NCBI GenBank assembly: GCA_905214365.1
Contig: CAJMMH010000005.1
Span: forward strand, 1 to 22,000
Length of the DNA: 22,000 nucleotides
DNA from: an uncultured bacterium
GTDB taxonomy: Bacteria; Bacillota; Clostridia; Lachnospirales; Lachnospiraceae
Direction of reading: 5' to 3'
Part shown: piece after piece, positions 16,822-22,000 of the stretch
Position numbering within the stretch: the first letter of the stretch is position 1
Layout: each line of letters starts with the position of its first letter
The notes under the pieces: model-generated
What the model was told of the DNA's origin: nothing
Database searches by the model: none
Seen by the model: the letters and a program-made list of their open reading frames with translations, nothing else
Program-made: the position numbers and the translations under genes

Positions 16822-17532
16822 TTATGCAGTTACAATCGTTCCGTGAATTACTCCGTTCAGCGCATTGCTGATGCTTCCTTCTTCATTCAGGCCAAATACG
16901 GCAAGCGGCATATGGTTCTCTAAGCACATCATGGACGCAGTCAAATCAATAACTGCAAGGCGCTTATCAACAACCTCCTGAATCGTGATCTGATCGTACT
17001 TCTTTGCCTCCGGGTTCTTTGCCGGGTCGCTGTCATAAATACCGTCGATCGCCTTGGCAAGCAGAATCACATCCGCTTCCATCTCAATTGCGCGGAGCAC
17101 AACTCCGGTATCAGTTGAGAAATACGGATGGCCGGTACCGCCTGCGAAAAATACTACCTTGCCGGCGTTCAGCGCCTCAACTGCCGCATCCTTGGAAAAC
17201 ATGCTGGTAAATGTGCTGCATGCAAACGGCGTAAAGATTTCGGTCCTCATTCCTTCGGAGCGGAAAATCTCCGATACGTAAATGCAGTTCATAACCGTAG
17301 CAAGCATGCCGATCTGATCTGCCTTCGGACGATCAATCGCACTGCTGGAACGTCCTCTCCAGAAATTGCCGCCTCCAATCACGATTCCAACCTGGACTCC
17401 CTGGTCAACCGAAGTCTTTACCTGACGGGCAACATCCTTTACAACCGCCTCGTCAAAGCCTTTTTTTCCTTCATTATTGCCTGCAAGCGCTTCTCCGCTC
17501 AGCTTCAGCATTACTCTACGTTTCCTGTCCAT
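16822..17532 (-). CDS. pyrH: UMP kinase
   Basis: Phosphorylates UMP to UDP with ATP, as a hexamer regulated by GTP and UTP in many bacteria. The 236 residues follow the amino-acid-kinase fold: KLSGEALAG at 10-18, VIGGGNFWRG at 51-60, an acceptor-binding mid-region with GGTGHPYFSTDTG, and the nucleotide block AKAIDGIYDSDPAKNP. AGGAGA is 6 bases upstream of the ATG. It is the first gene of the long operon and has its own promoter at 17660-17688. In many bacteria rpsB and tsf precede pyrH; they are not adjacent here, where an aldo/keto reductase lies upstream instead. No defects seen. Confidence 0.97.
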   Translation of the reverse strand: MDRKRRVMLKLSGEALAGNNEGKKGFDEAVVKDVARQVKTSVDQGVQVGIVIGGGNFWRGRSSSAIDRPKADQIGMLATVMNCIYVSEIFRSEGMRTEIFTPFACSTFTSMFSKDAAVEALNAGKVVFFAGGTGHPYFSTDTGVVLRAIEMEADVILLAKAIDGIYDSDPAKNPEAKKYDQITIQEVVDKRLAVIDLTASMMCLENHMPLAVFGLNEEGSISNALNGVIHGTIVTA

Positions 17533-17579
17533 TCGCTTTCTCCTGTACCATTATTTGTCCTGCCAGACAGCCCGCTCCT

Positions 17580-17640
17580 GTTTGCACTTTGCCAAACGGG
17601 AACGGATGCCCGTGAAAGGGCGAATCAACGTCCCGCCCTT
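17580..17640 (-). other. Structured leader of the pyrH operon
   Basis: The roughly 120-nt leader between the promoter and pyrH can fold into several small hairpins: AAGGGCG/CGCCCTT at 17616-17640, ACGGG/CCCGT at 17596-17613, and GTTTG/CAAAC at 17580-17597. The last two overlap by two bases and exclude each other. None occludes the pyrH ribosome site. I recognise no riboswitch class, so this is only a structural note. Confidence 0.3.
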
Positions 17641-17659
17641 CTCCCCGAACGCTATCTGT

Positions 17660-17688
17660 ATCATAGCATAAAGTATCCTGAAATGCAA
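17660..17688 (-). promoter_or_regulatory. Extended -10 promoter of the pyrH-polC operon
   Basis: On the minus strand TTGCAT (17688-17683) and TATGAT (17665-17660) are 17 bp apart, and a TG dinucleotide sits one base before the -10 (TGCTATGAT). The -35 is a weak match, which suits an extended -10 promoter. It lies just past the aldo/keto reductase stop, so upstream read-through may add to it. Confidence 0.7.
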
Positions 17689-17711
17689 CTGAAAAGCATC
17701 GGCACAGACCG

Positions 17712-18827
17712 TCAGGCAAATACAGCCGCAACATCAGACATTACTTTACTGATTTCGATATGCTGCGGACATTCCTTCTCGCAATGACGGCAGCGGCGGC
17801 AGCAGTCTGCTTTCTTTTCCAGTGTATCGTACAGCTCTTTTGCATCCTTCATGCTCTTGGAAGCGGTCTGGTTATATGCCTCAAAAATCTTCGGAATCTC
17901 CAGACCGAACGGACATGGCATGCAGTACGCGCACTTTGTACATGGAACGCGCGCCATAGTCTCAAATACATGCTTTGCATGCTTTAACATCTCATAATCA
18001 GCGGCAGTCAATGAGCCAACCTCTGATTCTGACGCAAGTGCCAAGTTGTCGTCCACCTGCTCCATCGTGCTCATGCCGCTCAACAGCAGGCTAACCTCCG
18101 GCTGGCTCCACAAAAAGTCAAGCGCCCACTGAACCGGCTTTCTCGACGGATCCAGTGCCTTTGCAAGCTGCTCCGGCACATTGGCAAGTTTTCCGCCAAG
18201 CAGCGGCTCCATGACAATTACGCCAAGGCCGTGCTCTGCCGCGTAGTGAAGTCCCTCAGTCCCTGCCTGCATGTCCGTATTAATATAATTGTATTGGATC
18301 TGGCAGAAATCCCATTTGTCATAACCGTCCACAATCTTATGAAACGTCTCGGAATCATCGTGGAAGGAAAATCCGGCGTAACGGATCCTTCCGTCTGCTT
18401 TTGCCTCTTCGAGCTTCTTCAGGATTCCGCAGTCAAGCACCGTCTGCCAGCGCTCCTTATTCAGCGCATGAAGCAGGTAAAAATCAATATGATCGGTCTG
18501 CAGGCGCTTTAGCTGCTCATTCAGAAACGTATCAAAATCTTCTGTTTTCTGAACCAGCCACACCGGAAGCTTTGTTGCCAGATAAACCTTCTCCCGGTAT
18601 CCGTCCTGCAGCGCGCGGCCTACAAGCGGCTCGCTTTCCCCGCCGTGATACGGCCATGCAGTATCAATATAATTCACACCGCTGTCAATTGCCTTGCGCA
18701 GCATTGCGACTGCTTCCTTCTCATCAATCTTTTTTGGATCCTTCGGATCGGTTACCGGAAAGCGCATACATCCGAATCCCAGCGCCGATACCTTAATCCC
18801 AAGCTTTCCAAATTCACGATATTTCAT
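17712..18827 (-). CDS. Aldo/keto reductase with C-terminal 4Fe-4S ferredoxin-like domain
   Basis: A probable cytosolic oxidoreductase of the COG1453 type, with unknown substrate. The 371-residue protein has an N-terminal aldo/keto reductase barrel with the catalytic tetrad at Asp55 (NYIDTAWPY), Tyr60, Lys86 (ATKLP) and His120 (LLHAL). A C-terminal tail carries two cysteine clusters, C296/C299/C302/C305-Pro and C343/C346/C349/C353-Pro, each able to bind a 4Fe-4S cluster. I start at 18827 with AAAGGA 8 bases upstream; the frame is open to 18851, but the extra 8 residues look non-native. No signal peptide. It stands alone between the pyrH operon and the dipeptidase operon, and I see no clear own promoter. 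The Fe-S tail implies electron transfer to or from the active site, which is inference. Confidence 0.93.
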   Translation of the reverse strand: MKYREFGKLGIKVSALGFGCMRFPVTDPKDPKKIDEKEAVAMLRKAIDSGVNYIDTAWPYHGGESEPLVGRALQDGYREKVYLATKLPVWLVQKTEDFDTFLNEQLKRLQTDHIDFYLLHALNKERWQTVLDCGILKKLEEAKADGRIRYAGFSFHDDSETFHKIVDGYDKWDFCQIQYNYINTDMQAGTEGLHYAAEHGLGVIVMEPLLGGKLANVPEQLAKALDPSRKPVQWALDFLWSQPEVSLLLSGMSTMEQVDDNLALASESEVGSLTAADYEMLKHAKHVFETMARVPCTKCAYCMPCPFGLEIPKIFEAYNQTASKSMKDAKELYDTLEKKADCCRRCRHCEKECPQHIEISKVMSDVAAVFA

Positions 18828-18912
18828 ATTTCTTTTCCTTTCTGTTCCCAATGGAATTCAGCCTGCCGCTTATTTTTCCTTCACAGCGCAGGCGAAAATT
18901 CTGGTGAAACAA

Positions 18913-18943
18913 ATTCCGGGATCCATTCATCAGGTCCCGGAAT
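18913..18943 (-). terminator. Candidate terminator after the dipeptidase gene
   Basis: Perfect 9-bp arms ATTCCGGGA (18913-18921) and TCCCGGAAT (18935-18943) enclose a 13-base loop. On the minus strand they are followed by TTTGTTTC, a modest T-rich tract. It lies 75 bp beyond the M19 dipeptidase stop and 86 bp before the aldo/keto reductase start, so it may separate the two transcription units. A second, longer-looped pair (CTCTCG/CGAGAG) lies nearer the dipeptidase stop. Confidence 0.5.
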
Positions 18944-19017
18944 CTGTTTTATGTGCTCTCGGAATCGCGTTATCCCTGAATTTGCGAGAGTACCTTTATG
19001 TTTCGTCTCCGGTATTT

Positions 19018-19992
19018 TTATTTTAACACATCCTGCATAACTCTCAATACGTTGTTATGGCAGATATCATCAATCTCGCTCTCATGGAACCCTGCCGTTT
19101 TCAGCGCTTCCGCAAACAGCGGCATCTTTGAGCACTCAGTCAGCTCGATGTGATTTCCGATTCCATCATAGTCCGTACCAAGACCGATGCAGCCGATTCC
19201 GCCGACATTTGCGATGTGCCGCACATGACGGACCAATCCCTCAATTGTTCCGAATGCCGGTTCCCCGTTCTTCGACTCGTTGGTAAAGTTTGCGGACAAA
19301 TTGATACCGGTCACGCCGCCGCGCTCCGCCAGCTTGCGGATCATGTCATCGGTCAGGTTTCTCCGATGGCCGCAGACTGCGCGGGCATTGGAATGACTGG
19401 CAATAAACGGACCCTTTGTATACTTGTATACATCGTAGAAACCATCATCTGACAGATGAGACACATCGATCAGCATTCCAAGACGCTCCATCTCCTCAAC
19501 AAATGCGATTCCGGTCTCTTTGAGTCCGAAATGCGTTCCCTCGCCGCAGTCTGTTGTATTGGGCCACGCGATTTCATTTTCATAATTCCAGGTCAGTGTC
19601 ATCATGCGGACACCAAGGCGATAATAATCGCGGAGTAAGGACAGATTTCCTTTGCAGGTGCCTCCCTCTTCAATGGAAAGCAGCGCAGAAAGCTTTCCAT
19701 TGCTCTGGTTCTTTTTTACTTCCGCCGCCGTTGTTACCGGAGAAACCAGATCCTTGTTTGCTGCCATCTCTCTCCAGAAGATATCAATCATCTCCAGGCA
19801 GGCAACCGCCGGATCGTCCTCTTCCTCCAGATCCACATATGCGGCAAACGTCTGCATCCAGTATCCGGCATCCCGCAGACGGAGCAGATCCAGATGACCG
19901 TCCCTGCTGCGCATGCTTTCGTGAATTCCCTTCTTCTCCGCATTCCGAAGCTTCATCAGTGTGTCACAGTGCATATCCATAAAACCGTACAT
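19018..19992 (-). CDS. M19 family (membrane-dipeptidase-type) zinc dipeptidase
   Basis: A metallodipeptidase of the amidohydrolase-like M19 family, which cleaves dipeptides and tolerates D-residues at the C-terminal position. The 324 residues show the dinuclear zinc ligands in order: His8 and Asp10 (DMHCD), Glu109 (SIEEGG), His179 (DVSH), His200 (ASHSNARAV), and the acid in GTDYDG near 274. There is no signal peptide, so the protein should be cytosolic. AGGAGGG lies 7 bases before the ATG and abuts the upstream stop (15-bp gap). It is third in an operon with an NlpC/P60 endopeptidase and a serine hydrolase, so dipeptides from cell-wall peptides are the likely substrates. That is inference. 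Confidence 0.94.
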   Translation of the reverse strand: MYGFMDMHCDTLMKLRNAEKKGIHESMRSRDGHLDLLRLRDAGYWMQTFAAYVDLEEEDDPAVACLEMIDIFWREMAANKDLVSPVTTAAEVKKNQSNGKLSALLSIEEGGTCKGNLSLLRDYYRLGVRMMTLTWNYENEIAWPNTTDCGEGTHFGLKETGIAFVEEMERLGMLIDVSHLSDDGFYDVYKYTKGPFIASHSNARAVCGHRRNLTDDMIRKLAERGGVTGINLSANFTNESKNGEPAFGTIEGLVRHVRHIANVGGIGCIGLGTDYDGIGNHIELTECSKMPLFAEALKTAGFHESEIDDICHNNVLRVMQDVLK

Positions 19993-20007
19993 TGCAGAAC
20001 CCTCCTC

Positions 20008-20847
20008 TTAAAAAATACTTCCCGTCGCGTACAGACTGTGAACCAGATCATCCCGGTACAGCGGATCATCCGGATTCATGCTGTTGATTACAACGCCGTC
20101 GCTGTGGCGGCGCGCTGTCGAATGAATATAGTAATCATTTCCGAGATACATTGCAATGTGCCCCGGAAAATACAGCAGGTCTCCCGGCTTTCTGTTTTCA
20201 AACGGAATCTCCTTTACCGGGAATCCCTCTTTCAGCTGCGCGTCACGGTAAATGACAACGCCATTAATCAGATATGATACCGAGCACAGGCCGGAGCAGT
20301 CGATGCCGAGCGGTGACTTCCCGCCCCAGCGGTACTGCGTTCCAAGATACCGCTTTGCTGTTTCCGTAACCGCCTTCCGAAGTTCCTGCTCACTGACAGG
20401 CACCGTGCGGTACTCTTCCAGAAAATCCGCATGAATGTATCCCATCGTTCCGTCAGCCAAGCAAACAGCCGTCCATCCATTCTCATCGGTTGTCCCGCGA
20501 AGGACTGCACCGCCTCCGGGAATGCTTTGCAGGCAGATTCCCTGTACGCGCGGCTCAGATTGGATATCGGCAAACCGTTTGCATACCCTTGCCATACAGA
20601 AGCCATCCGGAAAATACGCTTCTTTCTTTTCTTTTGCGAGCAGACTCCACGCATCCTCCCATATTCCAGGCTGCACTGCCTTTTTTTCAACGTATCCTTC
20701 ATATCGGTAATCAGTTCTGATCTTAAAGAAACTGCCGGAATCTTCCAGCACCTCTGCTTCCATTCCATATAAAAGCTCATCGATACAGGTTCCGGTTTCC
20801 GGTTTCCCATACATCGTTACGACACTCTCCGCTGCTGTCACTCTCAT
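20008..20847 (-). CDS. SH3b-NlpC/P60 endopeptidase, YkfC-like
   Basis: A cysteine peptidase probably cutting between D-Glu and the diamino acid of murein peptides, as YkfC of B. subtilis does. The 279 residues have SH3b-like regions at about 1-55 and 85-145, then the NlpC/P60 domain from about 155. The catalytic triad is visible: Cys184 in GIDCSGL, His230 in PGHIAMYLG and His242 in YIHST. YRWGGKS just before the Cys is typical of the YkfC group. No signal peptide or membrane segment is present, pointing to a cytosolic recycling enzyme. Its ATG overlaps the previous gene's TGA in an ATGA junction, with GGGGG about 9 bases upstream, so the two are translated together. The assignment rests on motifs; substrate is inferred from family and order. 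Confidence 0.92.
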   Translation of the reverse strand: MRVTAAESVVTMYGKPETGTCIDELLYGMEAEVLEDSGSFFKIRTDYRYEGYVEKKAVQPGIWEDAWSLLAKEKKEAYFPDGFCMARVCKRFADIQSEPRVQGICLQSIPGGGAVLRGTTDENGWTAVCLADGTMGYIHADFLEEYRTVPVSEQELRKAVTETAKRYLGTQYRWGGKSPLGIDCSGLCSVSYLINGVVIYRDAQLKEGFPVKEIPFENRKPGDLLYFPGHIAMYLGNDYYIHSTARRHSDGVVINSMNPDDPLYRDDLVHSLYATGSIF

Positions 20848-21629
20848 TGCTCTGCCCCCTTCTCAAATGCCATCCATGTTTCAAGCGCCGCATCCTGCAT
20901 GCACCTCTCCAGCTTCGGAACATCGGTCTTATCGCCGGTCACGCAGAGAACGTATCCTTTTCCGTCCCGGTATACAATCGCGCAGTCGTGTGTAATTCCG
21001 TCGTCCTCTCCTGTTTTGTGGGCAAGTTTCGGGCCATTTTTCAGGCTGTGAAGGAAAAATGGCAGTTTTCCATTCAGACGCTGATCACTGAGAATCTGCA
21101 GCATCCGCTCAGAAGCCTTTGGAGACACCAGCGTTTTGCTCCAGATCTGCTCAAGCATCCTGCCGATTGCTCCTGCGCTGATATAATTTTCAATACCCGC
21201 CGCAGCTGCCTTCGCATCAAACAAACGGCGATTCAGCCGGATCGTCCCGTAACCGTTTCGGTCGATCCATTCCTGAATCGCGTCCATTCCAAGATAATCG
21301 ATCAGAAAATTAGTGGCTGAATTGTCGCTGAGAATAATCATCAGCACACACACATCCTCTAGTGTGAGCTGAAGGCCGCTGTGAAGATAATTAATTGCTC
21401 CGCAGCTCGGATATCTATGCTTCTCCTCCAGAGTCACAAGCGCGGACGGATCAATACGTCCGCTCTCTGCTGCGTCAAAAAATGCCGCCATAATCGGGAT
21501 CTTGATGACGCTTGCAGCAACAACATCACTGTCGCTGTGATACTCCTGTGTCCTGCCGGTCTGAAGGTCTTTCCAGTAATAACCAACTACGCCGGGAAGT
21601 TCTTTCATGCGTTCAAATGCCTGAATCAT
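20844..21629 (-). CDS. Class A beta-lactamase-fold serine hydrolase, cytosolic, no deacylating Glu
   Basis: A 261-residue member of the PF13354 (beta-lactamase2) fold family. The active-site motifs are Ser40-x-x-Lys43 (ASVIKIP), SDN at 101-103 (SDNSATN) and KTG at 205-207 (HKTGE). The omega-loop reads TIRLN (129-133), so the position equal to class A Glu166 is Thr129. That loss, and the lack of any N-terminal signal peptide, argue against a secreted resistance beta-lactamase and for an acyl-serine peptidase or esterase in the cytosol. It overlaps the NlpC/P60 gene by 4 bp. The ATG at 21629 has no usable ribosome site, and an in-frame stop lies 27 bases upstream. Translation may depend on the small upstream ORF ending at this ATG. 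Substrate unknown; cell-wall peptides are a guess from context. Confidence 0.88.
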   Translation of the reverse strand: MIQAFERMKELPGVVGYYWKDLQTGRTQEYHSDSDVVAASVIKIPIMAAFFDAAESGRIDPSALVTLEEKHRYPSCGAINYLHSGLQLTLEDVCVLMIILSDNSATNFLIDYLGMDAIQEWIDRNGYGTIRLNRRLFDAKAAAAGIENYISAGAIGRMLEQIWSKTLVSPKASERMLQILSDQRLNGKLPFFLHSLKNGPKLAHKTGEDDGITHDCAIVYRDGKGYVLCVTGDKTDVPKLERCMQDAALETWMAFEKGAEQ

Positions 21630-21679
21630 ATGTATGCGCGGACATGGCTCTGAATGTCAGGTTCCATGCTGTTTTTCAT
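21626..21679 (-). CDS. Possible 17-aa leader peptide coupled to the serine hydrolase
   Basis: A short ORF (MKNSMEPDIQSHVRAYI) begins at an ATG preceded by a strong purine-rich site (GGAGGAGGGAG, best core GGAG 5 bases away). Its TGA overlaps the serine hydrolase ATG as ATGA. The downstream start lacks its own ribosome site, so this ORF may deliver ribosomes to it by reinitiation. No homologue is recognised, and the peptide could be incidental. Another reading is that a base error hides a longer serine hydrolase N-terminus. Confidence 0.45.
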   Translation of the reverse strand: MKNSMEPDIQSHVRAYI

Positions 21680-21844
21680 GCCCGCTCCCTCCTCCCTGGT
21701 TCCTGTTCACATTCTGCGCAGCAAACAGCTATCTGTCAATGTTTCACATTTCAAGCCGAAAAGTTTCTGCTGCTGCGGTATATTGCGGAACTTTCAGCCT
21801 GAGAAATTCCCGCCCGTGAACTGTAATCCTCTGCTTACCCGTTC

Positions 21845-21873
21845 ATTGTAGCAAAATTGAGGGTTGATTGCAA
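21845..21873 (-). promoter_or_regulatory. Extended -10 promoter of the serine hydrolase-NlpC-M19 operon
   Basis: On the minus strand TTGCAA (21873-21868) and TACAAT (21850-21845) are 17 bp apart, with an extended -10 TG (TGCTACAAT). The leader of about 160 nt to the possible small ORF includes an imperfect hairpin at 21785-21813. No gene is seen between the promoter and 21679 on this strand. Confidence 0.75.
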
Positions 21874-21893
21874 GTAGAAACCTGTGATAGAAT
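21864..21893 (+). promoter_or_regulatory. Candidate divergent plus-strand promoter at the right edge
   Basis: TTGATT (21864-21869) and TAGAAT (21888-21893) are 18 bp apart and face out of the window. The -35 shares two bases with the minus-strand -35 at 21868-21873, so the two promoters would compete. Any gene it serves lies beyond the window. Confidence 0.35.
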
Positions 21894-21899
21894 AGAGCC

Positions 21900-21973
21900 G
21901 TTACTGTTTGAGCGCAGCGTGAACAGTAACATAGAATCCGCAGCCGTGTCAAGCGGATATTCGCAATCCGCTT
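21900..21973. repeat. Two perfect hairpins with alternative pairing, right edge
   Basis: Arms GTTACTGTT (21900-21908) and AACAGTAAC (21922-21930) pair over 9 bp. Arms AAGCGGAT (21951-21958) and ATCCGCTT (21966-21973) pair over 8 bp with a 7-base loop. A third copy, ATCCGC at 21936-21941, can also pair with GCGGAT, so the second stem has a rival. Neither hairpin has a T-tract. This stretch to 22000 has no ORF I would support. It may be a dispersed palindromic repeat or the start of a structured RNA. Confidence 0.45.
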
Positions 21974-22000
21974 CGCTACTTGCTCATAACCAAATAACTG

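Noticed and set aside
20844..21629. Antibiotic-resistance beta-lactamase
   Set aside because: No signal peptide, no Glu166 equivalent and an operon with murein-peptide hydrolases. The fold is shared but resistance is not supported.
21785..21813. Glycine-riboswitch-like tail (TCTCAGG followed by AAAG) in the serine hydrolase leader
   Set aside because: Only a short stretch matches. The conserved purine-rich core and GCAA-type elements of the aptamer are missing, and no glycine gene is nearby. A plain hairpin explains it.

Overview
The window looks like a chromosomal segment of a low- to mid-GC anaerobic Firmicute, most likely a gut Clostridium of the Lachnospiraceae type. The evidence is a Gram-positive PolC replicase, the non-mevalonate isoprenoid genes ispG and dxr, the clostridial neighbourhood DUF512 radical-SAM protein / der / plsY / gpsA, a long divergent PRPP synthetase and an aldo/keto reductase with a C-terminal ferredoxin-like domain. 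The genus is inference. I see no phage, insertion sequence, CRISPR array, tRNA or rRNA.

Layout. 1-242 is non-coding and carries the terminator of the first operon. 243-4753 (minus) is transcribed as DUF512 radical-SAM protein, der, plsY, gpsA: an uncharacterised Fe-S protein, ribosome assembly, and the first steps of phospholipid synthesis. 4754-5004 is a divergent promoter region. 5005-6192 (plus) is a long-form PRPP synthetase, ended by a strong hairpin at 6261-6309 that also serves the convergent polC. 6381-17532 (minus) is one long housekeeping operon read as pyrH, frr, uppS, cdsA, dxr, rseP, ispG, polC, with an extended -10 promoter at 17660-17688. It joins UMP phosphorylation, ribosome recycling, isoprenoid and undecaprenyl synthesis, CDP-diacylglycerol synthesis, site-2 proteolysis and replication. 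17712-18827 (minus) is a stand-alone aldo/keto reductase.

18913-21873 (minus) is the least ordinary part. A strong extended -10 promoter drives a possible 17-codon leader ORF, a class-A-beta-lactamase-fold serine hydrolase lacking a signal peptide and the usual deacylating glutamate, a YkfC-like SH3b-NlpC/P60 endopeptidase without a signal peptide, and an M19 dipeptidase. Start/stop overlaps (ATGA) or 15-bp gaps tie them together. I read this as a probable cytosolic module for breaking down murein peptides; that is inference from domains and order. The right edge (21880-22000) has no gene but holds a plus-strand promoter candidate and two perfect hairpins with an alternative pairing.

Most of the window is ordinary, well-conserved housekeeping DNA. 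The points worth a second look are the serine hydrolase operon and its leader ORF, the palindromes between pyrH and frr, and the structured right edge. No clearly new system is proven here.
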